From contig NZ_CP031188.1 in the NCBI RefSeq assembly GCF_003344925.1, positions 1,238,501 through 1,302,500 on the forward strand: 64,000 nucleotides of DNA. Reading direction: 5' to 3'. Position numbers and translations under genes: made by a program. A model generated the notes under the pieces. It was not told where the DNA came from. It saw nothing but the letters and a program-made list of their open reading frames with translations, and searched no databases. Shown here in pieces: positions 16,858-26,182 of this stretch (its first letter is position 1; every line of letters starts with the position of its first letter). This DNA is from Flavobacterium arcticum (GTDB taxonomy: Bacteria > Bacteroidota > Bacteroidia > Flavobacteriales > Flavobacteriaceae).

Positions 16858-17889
16858 ATGAAGGGAGTACTGTTAGTAAACCTAGGCTCACCAAAAAGCC
16901 CAACCCCAGAGGATGTAAAACCTTACCTTGATGAGTTCCTGATGGATAAATATGTAATAGATGTTCCTTTCTTGCTACGAGCATTATTGGTAAGAGGTAT
17001 CATATTACGCAAAAGACCAAAAGAATCGGCGCATGCTTATCAACAAATATGGTGGGACGAAGGTTCTCCGCTTATTGTTATTAGCGAGAGGATGCATAAA
17101 AAAGTAAACAAAAAAGTAGAGTTGCCAGTATCGCTTGCTATGCGTTATGGTCAGCCTTCTATAGAAACGGGTTTGCAAGAACTTGCCGATAAAGGAGTGA
17201 CAGAAGTACTGCTTTTTCCACTTTATCCGCAGTATGCTATGGCATCTACTTTAACGATATTGAAGCTTGCAGAGGAAATTCGCGCAAAGAAATTCCCAAA
17301 CATGACCATTACCGATGTTCCTGCTTTTTATGATAAGCCAGACTATATAAAAGTACTTGCTAACTCGATAAAATCATCGTTAGAAGGTTATAATTATGAT
17401 CACTTGTTGTTTAGCTATCACGGTATACCAGAGCGTCACATCCGTAAAACAGATGTAACCAAATCGCACTGTAAAATTGATGGCTCGTGTTGTGTAACGC
17501 CATCTCCAGCACATAAATTCTGCTACCGTCATCAGTGTTACGAAACTACACGACTGGTAGTAAAAGAGCTGGGTATACCTGAAGATAAATATTCCCTAAC
17601 CTTTCAGTCGCGTCTTTCGGGCGACAAATGGTTAGAGCCTTATACTGATATTGAAGTAAATAAAATGCCCGAAAAAGGCATTAAAAATCTTGCAGTAGTA
17701 ACTCCTGCTTTTGTGTCAGATTGTCTTGAAACTCTCGAAGAGATTGCTATGCGCGCAAATGAAGACTTTAAAGAACATGGTGGCGAAAACTTTATGGCTA
17801 TTCCTTGTCTTAATGATAGCGACCCTTGGATAGACGTTGTAGTAAACTGGATAAACGAATGGGCTCACGCTGAAAAGCCAGTAGCATAA
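16858..17889 (+). CDS. hemH: Ferrochelatase
   Basis: Inserts Fe2+ into protoporphyrin IX, the last step of haem synthesis, at the membrane surface. The N-terminus KGVLLVNLGSP, active-site His188 in LLFSYHGIPERH and SDCLETLEEIAMRA near the C-terminus are diagnostic. Cysteines 205, 211, 212, 222 and 227 form a tight cluster (C-x5-CC-x9-C-x4-C) just after the active-site loop. This resembles metal or iron-sulphur ligation seen in some bacterial ferrochelatases, but the role here is not proven. The stop overlaps the MATE start (TAATG). Confidence 0.96.
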   Translation: MKGVLLVNLGSPKSPTPEDVKPYLDEFLMDKYVIDVPFLLRALLVRGIILRKRPKESAHAYQQIWWDEGSPLIVISERMHKKVNKKVELPVSLAMRYGQPSIETGLQELADKGVTEVLLFPLYPQYAMASTLTILKLAEEIRAKKFPNMTITDVPAFYDKPDYIKVLANSIKSSLEGYNYDHLLFSYHGIPERHIRKTDVTKSHCKIDGSCCVTPSPAHKFCYRHQCYETTRLVVKELGIPEDKYSLTFQSRLSGDKWLEPYTDIEVNKMPEKGIKNLAVVTPAFVSDCLETLEEIAMRANEDFKEHGGENFMAIPCLNDSDPWIDVVVNWINEWAHAEKPVA

Positions 17890-19229
17890 TGTCAGTTTCA
17901 TCTACCGATTTAGCTCATAAGAGTATAAAAAGCCTGCTAATAAAGCAAGCTGTACCTGCATCTATAGGCATATTGTTCTTAACAGTTAACTTGCTTATAG
18001 ATACTATTTTTGTAGGACGATGGATAGGCTCTATAGCTATTGCTGCACTCTCTGTAGTAATGCCTATTACTTTTTTTATCTCCTCTATGGGTATGGCTAT
18101 AGGTATAGGGGGTAGCTCTGTATTATCGCGGGCGTTAGGTAAAGGTAATCATGAAAAGGCGGTTGCTACCTTTGCTCATCAAATTATGATGACCTTTGGC
18201 ATTTGTATACTCTTTGTAATAGCAGGGCTATTTTTTAGCGAAGAGATACTTTTTCTTTTTGGTGCTAATGGTGCTATTATGCCTCCTGCCAAAGAATTTT
18301 TTATGCCCATATTACTTGCTGTACCACTTCAGGCATTTTGTATGATGGGTAACACTGTTATACGTGCCGAAGATAAGGCGCGCCATGCTATGGTTGCCAT
18401 GATAGTGGCAGCATTATCAAACGTTATTTTAGATGTGCTTTTTATAAAAGTATTAGATATGGGGGTTTTTGGGGCAGCACTTGCCACAGCCTTCTCTTTT
18501 ATGCTTTGTTTTGCTTATATCCTTTGGTTTTTTATTAAAAAAAGTGAACTTAGATTAAAGCTGAGTAGTTTTGTTTTTCACCCTGAGTTAGTTAAAGAGA
18601 TTGTTTCGTTGAGTTTTGTAACATTTGCAAGACAAGGCGTAATAAGTATTCTTGCCATTATATTAAACCATACGCTATATGCCGAAGGAGGTGAACAGGC
18701 TGTTGCCATATATGGTATTATTAGCCGAATGCTTATGTTTATGCTATTTCCTGTGCTTGGGGTTACCCAAGGTTTTATGCCTATTGCAGGTTATAATTAT
18801 GGGGCAGGAAATTATATAAGAGTAAAAGAAGCGATTACTACGGCTATTAAATATGCAACCTATATTTCTATAATTATATTTGTAGTAGTGCTTGTATTTG
18901 CAAGACCTATTGCAGCTTTATTTACCACCGATGCAGGTGTTATAGAAGGTACTCCAGTTGCATTGCGCTGGGTATTTGCGGCATCACCTATTATTGCGAT
19001 ACAACTTATAGGAGGGGCTTATTTTCAGGCAGCAGGAAAGGCGACTAAAGCATTATTGTTAACACTTAGTAAGCAAGGTTTTTTCCTGATACCGCTGGTG
19101 CTTATTTTACCACCGTTTTTTGGTATTTTTGGGGTATGGATAGCTTTCCCTATATCAGATATACTATCTACGTTATTAACGGGGTTGTTTTTAAAGAAAG
19201 AAATGACCGAAGAACTTAAAGAAGCTTGA
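17889..19229 (+). CDS. MATE-family multidrug/toxin exporter
   Basis: Inner-membrane antiporter with 12 predicted helices in two repeats, exporting cationic or hydrophobic compounds in exchange for Na+ or H+. Length 446 is normal. Recognised by PASIGILFLTVNLLIDTIFVGRWIG at the start (cited in part), the VLSRALGKG loop with its acidic/basic pattern, and QGFMPIAGYNYGAG at the repeat junction. It lies between hemH and hemJ with overlaps on both sides (TAATG and TGATG). A link to export of porphyrin intermediates is conceivable but unsupported by sequence. Confidence 0.9.
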   Translation: MSVSSTDLAHKSIKSLLIKQAVPASIGILFLTVNLLIDTIFVGRWIGSIAIAALSVVMPITFFISSMGMAIGIGGSSVLSRALGKGNHEKAVATFAHQIMMTFGICILFVIAGLFFSEEILFLFGANGAIMPPAKEFFMPILLAVPLQAFCMMGNTVIRAEDKARHAMVAMIVAALSNVILDVLFIKVLDMGVFGAALATAFSFMLCFAYILWFFIKKSELRLKLSSFVFHPELVKEIVSLSFVTFARQGVISILAIILNHTLYAEGGEQAVAIYGIISRMLMFMLFPVLGVTQGFMPIAGYNYGAGNYIRVKEAITTAIKYATYISIIIFVVVLVFARPIAALFTTDAGVIEGTPVALRWVFAASPIIAIQLIGGAYFQAAGKATKALLLTLSKQGFFLIPLVLILPPFFGIFGVWIAFPISDILSTLLTGLFLKKEMTEELKEA

Positions 19230-19786
19230 TGGAAGAGTACTATGACTATATAAAATCGTTACACCTTATTTTTGTGATAACCTGGTTCGCTGGGTTGTTT
19301 TATATTGTTCGGCTTTTTGTATATCATATAGAGGCTAACGATAAGCCATCGCCCGAAAAAGAAATATTGATAAAGCAATATAAGTTAATGTCCTACAGGC
19401 TTTGGTATATCATCACATGGCCATCGGCAGTATTAGCTAGTATTTTTGCTTTTTTAATGCTGTTTGGTACAGCACGTGGCGGAGTGTGGTTACAATTTTC
19501 GTGGATGCATGTAAAGCTAGGCTTTGTTTTCTTGCTTTATTTATATCATTTAAAATGTCACCAGATATTTAAACAATTGCAAAATGATGCCGTAAAATAC
19601 TCTACCAGTTTTATGCGCTTGTGGAACGAAGGTGCAACCATTATACTATTTGCCGTCATTTTTTTAGTAATTTTAAAAAGTGCTGTAAACTGGATATATG
19701 GGGTAGTGGGTATTATTGCCTTTTCTGTACTACTCATGTTAGGTTTTAAATTTTATAAACGGATACGAGAAAAGAACAAATCCTGA
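19229..19786 (+). CDS. hemJ: Protoporphyrinogen IX oxidase, HemJ family
   Basis: Small membrane protein that oxidises protoporphyrinogen IX to protoporphyrin IX using a bound b-type haem. The sequence has four or five hydrophobic helices. The conserved His is in IKSLHLIFVITWFAGLFYI near residue 11, and the conserved Lys is in WMHVKLGFVFLLYLYH. The start is the ATG at 19229; a TTG three bases earlier is less likely. The start overlaps the MATE stop (TGATG). The position after hemH fits the job: it fills the HemG/HemY step that no other gene here supplies. Confidence 0.92.
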   Translation: MEEYYDYIKSLHLIFVITWFAGLFYIVRLFVYHIEANDKPSPEKEILIKQYKLMSYRLWYIITWPSAVLASIFAFLMLFGTARGGVWLQFSWMHVKLGFVFLLYLYHLKCHQIFKQLQNDAVKYSTSFMRLWNEGATIILFAVIFLVILKSAVNWIYGVVGIIAFSVLLMLGFKFYKRIREKNKS

Positions 19787-19790
19787 AAGG

Positions 19791-21302
19791 ATGAAAAAAC
19801 GGTTTAAGATAAGAAGATGGTCGCTGCGAGTAAGAATATTTCTCTCTATGATATTTGTTACGTTAGTGGCTTCTATGCTTATTGCAGCAGTATCTATTTA
19901 TCAGTTTAAAAAAGAAGCCAAAGACTACCATCAGGAACGTGTAGATAGGAAAGAGAAGGCAATAAAAGAGCATATTAACTATATACTTGCTACGACTACC
20001 TATCCGCTTTCTACAGAGAATTTACCACTTATTTTTCGTGAACGCATACATGAGTTAGCAAATATTCATGGCATGGAGATTAATATTTATGATCTTAATG
20101 GCGAGTTGTTAAAATCATCTAAAGCTGCTTTTTCTATAGATACCGTTAGCCAAAAAATAGATGAACCTATATTGCGTGTTATACGCTCTACTGCCGAGAA
20201 ACGCTATGTAGATTTACTGAAAACAGAAAACGGAAAGCGCTACCGCTCTTCTTACAGTTATATTAAAGATACCAAGTTTAAACCATTGGGCATACTCAAC
20301 CTACCTTATATAGAAGATGATGGGTATTATGAAAAAGAGATAAATAATTTTATGATGCGCTTTTTTCAGGTGTACTCTTTTATGTTACTTATTTCTATAA
20401 TAATAGCTTACTTCCTTTCGAGTTATATTACAAAATCACTTAAATCGATAAGTGACAGGATAACCGAAATTCGCTTAAGTAGTGTTAACGAAAAAATAGA
20501 CCAACGGGATTCGCCACAAGAAATTAGTCAGCTAGTAAAAGCCTATAATGGTTTGGTAGATGATCTTGATGAGAGTGCTGCAAAACTGGCACAAAGCGAG
20601 CGAGAACAGGCTTGGCGCGAAATGGCAAAACAGGTGGCGCATGAGATTAAAAATCCGCTAACGCCTATGCGTCTCACGGTGCAAAGTTTTCAGCGCAGGT
20701 TTAACCCTGATGATCCTGATATAAATAAAAAGCTGGATGAATACTCTACCTCGTTAATACAACAAATAGATACCATGTCATCAGTAGCGTCGGCATTTTC
20801 GAGTTTTGCCTCTATGCCAGCACAGCAAAATGAGACCATTAATATGGTTAAAGTAGTGCAGCTTGCATTAGAGATATTTAATGAAAACTATATTGTTTTT
20901 AGTAGTGAAGAAAAGGAAATAATAACCCGAATGGATCGTACTCAATTGATTCGGATTATTACCAACCTTGTTAAAAATGCTACGCAAGCAATGTCTAAAG
21001 ATTTTGCTAATCCGCTTATTGAGGTTAGTATGTATAGCAAGGACAATCATGCTGTGATAGCAGTAAGAGATAACGGAAAAGGTATAAGCATTGAAAATAA
21101 GAGCCGTATATTTGAACCTAAGTTTACAACCAAAACTAGTGGTATGGGGCTCGGACTGGGTATCATTAAAAACATTGTAGAGAACTATAATGGCACCATT
21201 ACCTTTACTAGTGAAATAGGGAAAGGAACCACATTTATAGTAGAATTCCCTATTATAGATGCCGATAGCTCTGATAATAAAGAAGGACAAACAATAATGT
21301 AA
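19791..21302 (+). CDS. NtrY-like sensor histidine kinase
   Basis: Membrane kinase with helices near residues 17-38 and 190-212, a periplasmic sensor of about 150 residues, and a HAMP linker. The HisKA box (REMAKQVAHEIKNPLTPM) has the phospho-accepting His284, followed by an ATPase domain with DNGKGI and GMGLGLGI. The NPLTPM box is typical of NtrY-type kinases. No response regulator gene is adjacent. It starts four bases after hemJ and may be co-transcribed with the haem genes, but the signal is unknown. Confidence 0.88.
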   Translation: MKKRFKIRRWSLRVRIFLSMIFVTLVASMLIAAVSIYQFKKEAKDYHQERVDRKEKAIKEHINYILATTTYPLSTENLPLIFRERIHELANIHGMEINIYDLNGELLKSSKAAFSIDTVSQKIDEPILRVIRSTAEKRYVDLLKTENGKRYRSSYSYIKDTKFKPLGILNLPYIEDDGYYEKEINNFMMRFFQVYSFMLLISIIIAYFLSSYITKSLKSISDRITEIRLSSVNEKIDQRDSPQEISQLVKAYNGLVDDLDESAAKLAQSEREQAWREMAKQVAHEIKNPLTPMRLTVQSFQRRFNPDDPDINKKLDEYSTSLIQQIDTMSSVASAFSSFASMPAQQNETINMVKVVQLALEIFNENYIVFSSEEKEIITRMDRTQLIRIITNLVKNATQAMSKDFANPLIEVSMYSKDNHAVIAVRDNGKGISIENKSRIFEPKFTTKTSGMGLGLGIIKNIVENYNGTITFTSEIGKGTTFIVEFPIIDADSSDNKEGQTIM

Positions 21303-21323
21303 ATTATAAAACCAATACTGAAA

Positions 21324-22106
21324 ATGAATTACGAAAATATCCTAACGGAAACAACAGACGGTCTTGGACTGATTACCATTAACAGACCAACAAAACTAAA
21401 TGCACTTAATAAAGCCACAATTGAGGAACTACACAATGCTTTTAAAGCATTAGACGAAGATGCTTCGGTTAAGGTTATTATTATAACAGGTAGTGGCGAG
21501 AAGGCTTTTGTAGCTGGTGCTGATATCTCTGAATTTGCTAACTTCTCAGTAGCAGAAGGTGGTAAACTTGCTGCAAAAGGACAAGAGTTGTTATTTGACT
21601 TTGTACAAAACCTTTCTACTCCTGTTATTGCAGCCGTAAACGGTTTTGCTCTGGGCGGAGGATTAGAGCTTGCTATGGCAGCACATTTCCGTGTAGCATC
21701 TGATAATGCAAAAATGGGATTACCCGAAGTATCGTTGGGTGTAATACCGGGCTACGGTGGTACACAGCGCTTACCACAACTTGTGGGTAAAGGACGTGCT
21801 ATGGAAATGATAATGACAGCCGGTATGATAAATGCCGAAGAGGCTAAAACTTACGGACTGGTAAACCACGTAGTGCCACAAGCAGAGCTTTTGGAGTTTT
21901 GTAAAGGTATAGCGGGCAAGATTATGAGAAACTCATCGGTAGCAATTGGACAGGCTATAAAAGCTATAAATACTAACTATACCGATGGCGTAAACGGTTA
22001 TGAAGCCGAAATAAAAGCCTTTGGCGAATCTTTCGGTACAGAAGATTTTAAGGAAGGAACAACGGCTTTTTTAGAGAAAAGAAGAGCTGCTTTTCCCGGT
22101 AAGTAA
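21324..22106 (+). CDS. Enoyl-CoA hydratase/crotonase family
   Basis: Adds water to enoyl-CoA in fatty-acid oxidation, or a related crotonase reaction. The oxyanion-hole motif AGADISEF is present. Both catalytic glutamates of true hydratases are in place: GGGLELAMAA and LPEVSLGVIPGYGGTQRL. Length 260 is exactly the family norm. It lies 21 bases after the kinase gene, with a strong terminator behind it, so it ends the plus-strand operon. Its substrate chain length is not visible from the sequence. Confidence 0.92.
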   Translation: MNYENILTETTDGLGLITINRPTKLNALNKATIEELHNAFKALDEDASVKVIIITGSGEKAFVAGADISEFANFSVAEGGKLAAKGQELLFDFVQNLSTPVIAAVNGFALGGGLELAMAAHFRVASDNAKMGLPEVSLGVIPGYGGTQRLPQLVGKGRAMEMIMTAGMINAEEAKTYGLVNHVVPQAELLEFCKGIAGKIMRNSSVAIGQAIKAINTNYTDGVNGYEAEIKAFGESFGTEDFKEGTTAFLEKRRAAFPGK

Positions 22107-22130
22107 TTACACCATTATATTATAAACATG

Positions 22131-22156
22131 AAAGCCCCAAACATGGGGCTTTTTTT
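22131..22156 (+). terminator. Rho-independent terminator of the hemH operon
   Basis: AAAGCCCC (22131-22138) pairs with GGGGCTTT (22145-22152), followed by more T. It lies 25 bases after the enoyl-CoA hydratase stop, and meets the end of the convergent minus-strand gene. Confidence 0.9.
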
Positions 22157-22724
22157 ATTGTTTTTCTCTTTCTTTTAAAACGTATTCCCGTATTGGTATG
22201 TCGTCTATTATAACATCTTTCAAAACAGCATTACCATTTATTACAGCCACCAGTGCATAAGCAGGTTTTTTGTTTTCTGCATTTTGGTTATACGACCTGT
22301 AAAATGTTTCTGCTTCTGGGGCTTTACTTTCTTCCATATAGTAGCGGTCAAACTCCAGTGAGAAGTTTATATTGTCCTTAGCATTATAGCGGTATTTTGC
22401 TACAACGTAATCTGTTCCGTCATCAGGAGCTTGATGACTTATGCTTTCTATAGCTGCAAAACCTTCATTGTCATTTTTTAGGGTTACATAAACAGGTTCT
22501 CCATGTACCCAAGTAGTGTCATTTGTAGGGTATGAACTCATATCATAATTCAACCTTACATATTTACCGCGAAAAGGGTCTTGGGGGTCAATGGGTGCTG
22601 TTTTAAACTTATATACAGTACCGGTTCTTTCGGTCATTTCACTATCATATACCATTTTTAATGGTACAAATACCTGAGCAATAGCAGTGATTATAAAGGC
22701 TATAAATAGGTGTTTAGTTTTCAT
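22155..22724 (-). CDS. GDYXXLXY-family membrane-associated protein
   Basis: A 189-residue protein with one N-terminal membrane helix and a beta-rich exterior domain. It belongs to the family named for the GDYxxLxY motif, here as GKYVRLNY following DPFR. The function is unknown. It is coupled to the upstream DUF2157 membrane-protein gene by an 11-base overlap, and the two families regularly occur together, so they probably make one membrane complex. Confidence 0.8.
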   Translation of the reverse strand: MKTKHLFIAFIITAIAQVFVPLKMVYDSEMTERTGTVYKFKTAPIDPQDPFRGKYVRLNYDMSSYPTNDTTWVHGEPVYVTLKNDNEGFAAIESISHQAPDDGTDYVVAKYRYNAKDNINFSLEFDRYYMEESKAPEAETFYRSYNQNAENKKPAYALVAVINGNAVLKDVIIDDIPIREYVLKEREKQ

Positions 22725-24003
22725 GTTTAGTAGTGTTTAGTGTTTCTTTCTTCTTCTTTGCTAAAAAATAGTTGCCTATAAAAAAGCTAATGCCTAAAGC
22801 CAAGAATAAAACCCCCTTGATAGCAAAGGAAATTTGGATATCAAAAAAGCGGCATAGTATAAGTATTGCTATAGTAACTAAACCGAAGTTGAGTATTTTA
22901 AAGTCGATAGTATTTATACCTCGTTGAATACAGCCAACTCCTACAGCCAGCACAGCTACATTACTTAACCAAAAAGCGATATTATAATCAATTAGATAGC
23001 CGAGATAAATTAAAGGGAAAATTAATGCTGCTACGTTGAAAATAGTAAGTTTTTCTCCTTTTTTGCGTGCAATGTAGCTAAGCCAGATACTTATAGCAGC
23101 TAAAACTAAAGCCAGAATATAATATACAGGTTTTTCGGGTGATTGAGCAGTGTTAAATCGCCATACCATGCGGAAAGAACTAATAATAAGTAATGTGGTA
23201 ATTCCTAAAGCACCCAGTTGACTATAACCATTTAGTAACCAGCCTCTCCGGAAGGCAGGGAGCATACCTATATTATAAATTATGCATAGTAACAAACCAT
23301 AAAGTATAATAATAAGTTGTTCAATGCTATCCATAAAAGCACCAAATGTTATAATAATACTTAATGGTAATAGCCAGTTAAAAATATTAGTAACATTATG
23401 GTTTGGTTTTACTTTTAGTAAGTTTAAGTAGAAAGGCAGTAGTGCGCCAATAAACATAAAGTAGAACCAAGGGCTACTTTCATATTGGTAGGTAAAATAC
23501 CCTGTTTCTGTAGCGTAGTAGGTACTTAAAATTAAAGACAGTACTGCAATAGTTTTTGATTGTAATAAATATACTAAAGGGATACATAGCAACGTCCAAG
23601 TGAAAAGATAGCTGCCAATATCTCCGGGTATATTGTATATCTGGGCGACCAATGCTATAGAAGCTCCTACAGAAAAGCATAAAAGTATTCCCGATACTTC
23701 TTTAAAAACCTGACTTTTCTTTTTTACCAAAGCATAGCCGGTACTTATCTGGAACAGGATTAAAGGCAGTAAAGCAATTCCTGTTTTTACAGGTCGGGAA
23801 AAATTATCCCAGTTGTGCGCAAACAGTAATATTATACCAAGCCCTATTAATACTCCGCCTATAGAGCCGAATATTGCCAGTGGGTTTGTGCCGTTATCAC
23901 GATGTTTAATTGCATAGTATTGTTCAATATCTTTTGCTGTATCAGGTGTTATTACCTTCTCTTTTACAAGTTCAGGCAACTGTTTTATAATAGATGAAGC
24001 CAT
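22714..24003 (-). CDS. DUF2157 multi-spanning membrane protein
   Basis: A 429-residue integral membrane protein. A short soluble N-terminal DUF2157 helix (LPELVKEKVITPDTAKDIEQY) is followed by 11-13 hydrophobic helices. The function is unknown. It overlaps the GDYXXLXY gene. The arrangement is widespread in Bacteroidota and Proteobacteria, but no biochemical role has been assigned to my knowledge. Confidence 0.8.
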   Translation of the reverse strand: MASSIIKQLPELVKEKVITPDTAKDIEQYYAIKHRDNGTNPLAIFGSIGGVLIGLGIILLFAHNWDNFSRPVKTGIALLPLILFQISTGYALVKKKSQVFKEVSGILLCFSVGASIALVAQIYNIPGDIGSYLFTWTLLCIPLVYLLQSKTIAVLSLILSTYYATETGYFTYQYESSPWFYFMFIGALLPFYLNLLKVKPNHNVTNIFNWLLPLSIIITFGAFMDSIEQLIIILYGLLLCIIYNIGMLPAFRRGWLLNGYSQLGALGITTLLIISSFRMVWRFNTAQSPEKPVYYILALVLAAISIWLSYIARKKGEKLTIFNVAALIFPLIYLGYLIDYNIAFWLSNVAVLAVGVGCIQRGINTIDFKILNFGLVTIAILILCRFFDIQISFAIKGVLFLALGISFFIGNYFLAKKKKETLNTTKHEN

Positions 24004-24033
24004 AATTAAATTTTTTTAAATGTAATAAAATAA

Positions 24034-24072
24034 CCTCGCAACCTTGCATTATAGAATGTTTTGGTAGCGAGG
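24034..24072 (-). terminator. Likely terminator of the yiaA gene
   Basis: CCTCGC (24034-24039) pairs with GCGAGG (24067-24072) around a 27-base loop. On the minus strand the stem is followed by TTATTTTATT. The loop is long, so efficiency is uncertain. Confidence 0.55.
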
Positions 24073-24080
24073 CATCTCCG

Positions 24081-24554
24081 CTAAGCGTTGTTGTCTTCAA
24101 AATGTTTTACATCACGCGTATTTTTTTGTACGGCTATTGCAGCAAAGAGGCTTAGCGCGAACGACATTCCGTAAAAGCCCTTCTCGCTTAGTGCTAAAGT
24201 GGCATTCCATAAGCCTACTACCAGCAGTACTACTGATGCAAGTGTAGTAAACCAGCTTATACCGTAATACATATCGGTTACAGTTATGCCCTCTTGGCGG
24301 TCACGTACACTTTTTTGTACTGATATTACAGAAAACAGCCCAAATAGTAATATGGTAAAGTAATAACCTTTTTCGTTGAGTTCCATATCAGCATTAAACA
24401 AACCAATGCAGTAGGAAGTCATACCGATAAGAACTGTCATCCAGGATGCGCCTATAAAAGCAGTGCTGGGTTTAAGAGGATTGTTACTTGTTTTACTTTC
24501 TTTTTTTAAAAATTTAGAAGTTTCGTTTACTTCTTCTATGTTTAGCGGATTCAT
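24081..24554 (-). CDS. yiaA: YiaA/YiaB-type inner membrane protein
   Basis: A 157-residue protein with two copies of the YiaAB two-helix domain. Each copy has helix-loop-helix with NADMELNEKGYYFT / NATLALSEKGFYGM and ends in QKSVRDR / QKNTRD, so the internal duplication is plain. E. coli YiaA is a small inner-membrane protein of unknown exact role. The gene has its own start region and a probable terminator, so it is likely monocistronic. Confidence 0.85.
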   Translation of the reverse strand: MNPLNIEEVNETSKFLKKESKTSNNPLKPSTAFIGASWMTVLIGMTSYCIGLFNADMELNEKGYYFTILLFGLFSVISVQKSVRDRQEGITVTDMYYGISWFTTLASVVLLVVGLWNATLALSEKGFYGMSFALSLFAAIAVQKNTRDVKHFEDNNA

Positions 24555-24681
24555 AATTATTTGTTTTAAGATTATGAGGCAAATCTCCTGTAAAAAGTAA
24601 ACCTGTAAAAGCTATAATTTTACAAAAACTGATGATATATTATTTAAATTATTATATTTATATACTTAATATGCAAAGTGT

Positions 24682-26181
24682 ATGAATGCTCTGGATGAAG
24701 TAGTCTCTATGATGTCGTTGAAAGATAAAAAGTCTTTTGTAACATATCTTGGTAAGAAGAATAAACGTAAAGATGTCCATAATATCAACTTCTTTAAATT
24801 GTTAGAAACTGATGATATAAATACCTTAAAAAATAGATATAAAACTAAAAAATCTGCCGATGTATATCATGCCTTGCGCAAACGTATGTATGATAGCCTT
24901 ATCGCATTTATGGCAAACCGCACTTTTGAGTATACTACTTCGGCAGAACACGAGGTGTTACGTTTGCTGGTAGTAGCTCGTGCATTTTTAGAACATAATT
25001 TATACAAAACAGCATTTAAATGTTTGGCAAAAGCCGAAACAAAGGCATTGACTTTAGAGCAGTTTAGTTTGCTTAATGAAATATACCATACCCAAATACA
25101 ATTTGCTCATATAGAGGGTAGCCCACAACTGGATGGTGTGATTGCCAAGTTTACAGCTAACAGGCAAAAGCTATATTATGAAGAACAGCTTAACTTGGGT
25201 TATGCACTATTACGGAAGGAATTGGCAGACATTTACCATAAAGGTAAAATAGTCGATTTGCGTGCTTTGATACAGAATACTATAAAATCGCTTAATATAT
25301 CACTAGATGAGGTACTTACTTTTAAATCGCTATATCAAATATTATTTATTGCCAATGAGTATGCCTCTATAAATAGCGATTATAGCCTTATAACATCGTT
25401 TGTAAATAAAAGTCTGCCTTTTATTCAAGATAAAAAAGAGCTTGCAGGGAAACATTTGTATTACCATATTTATGTGCTGTATTTTATAGCCAATATCTAT
25501 TTTCGTAATCGTGAGTTTGCAACATCATTACGCTACTTAGAGTTGATGCAGGAGCAAATGCAAGTACAAAACAAGAAATATTACAAACGGTTCTTTATGC
25601 GCTGGTCGTTATTATTAGGGCTTAACCAGCACTATACTAATAACCCTGATGCAGCTAAAGCAACAATACAAAAAGCACTAAATCAGCAAAAAGGAGATGT
25701 TACAGACCTGAATGACCTGCTGCTTTGTATGGTTGTTTTCTATTCGCAACAAGCCGATAAAACAGCATTTAAATATATGAGGCAATTTGCTCATACTGAC
25801 AGCTGGTACGAAAAAAGAATGGGTATGGACTGGGCTATAAAAAAGGCATTGGTTGAAATTATACTCCAGGCAGAATTTGATAATCAAGAGTTAGCATTAT
25901 CCCGTATTAAAGGGTTTAAACGGCGGTATAAAAAATACCTTACTGATGTTAAAGAGGGTAAAGTATTGGAGTACGTACAGCTAGCGGAAAAATATATTTT
26001 GAACGCGGATGTTATATATACAAAGCTATTTAACGATAAACTACAGGAGCTTATGGCAATGGCAACGGCAACCCAAGATGTTTTTGTATTGAGTTTCATA
26101 GCATGGCTATATGCCAAAACACAAAACAAACCTGTTTATGAAGTAACGCTTAGTCTATTAAACGAAAGCGCAACAGTATAA
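24682..26181 (+). CDS. Large alpha-helical protein of unknown function
   Basis: I do not recognise this 499-residue cytosolic protein. It is almost entirely helical and Leu/Lys/Tyr-rich, with repeated helix pairs (for example AFLEHNLYKTAFKCLAKAE and FRNREFATSLRYLELMQ) like TPR or other solenoid repeats. There is no signal peptide, membrane segment or catalytic motif. It stands alone on the plus strand between two minus-strand genes. A role as a scaffold would be a guess. The ATG at 24682 follows a short leader ATG that runs into TGA (24671-24685). Confidence 0.65.
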   Translation: MNALDEVVSMMSLKDKKSFVTYLGKKNKRKDVHNINFFKLLETDDINTLKNRYKTKKSADVYHALRKRMYDSLIAFMANRTFEYTTSAEHEVLRLLVVARAFLEHNLYKTAFKCLAKAETKALTLEQFSLLNEIYHTQIQFAHIEGSPQLDGVIAKFTANRQKLYYEEQLNLGYALLRKELADIYHKGKIVDLRALIQNTIKSLNISLDEVLTFKSLYQILFIANEYASINSDYSLITSFVNKSLPFIQDKKELAGKHLYYHIYVLYFIANIYFRNREFATSLRYLELMQEQMQVQNKKYYKRFFMRWSLLLGLNQHYTNNPDAAKATIQKALNQQKGDVTDLNDLLLCMVVFYSQQADKTAFKYMRQFAHTDSWYEKRMGMDWAIKKALVEIILQAEFDNQELALSRIKGFKRRYKKYLTDVKEGKVLEYVQLAEKYILNADVIYTKLFNDKLQELMAMATATQDVFVLSFIAWLYAKTQNKPVYEVTLSLLNESATV

Positions 26182-26182
26182 T

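Noticed and set aside
17889..19229. MATE protein as dedicated porphyrin exporter
   Set aside because: Only its place between hemH and hemJ suggests this; the sequence is that of a generic MATE protein.
20868..21290. 140-residue open frame antisense to the NtrY-like kinase
   Set aside because: Overlaps a complete kinase ATPase domain in full; no independent support.
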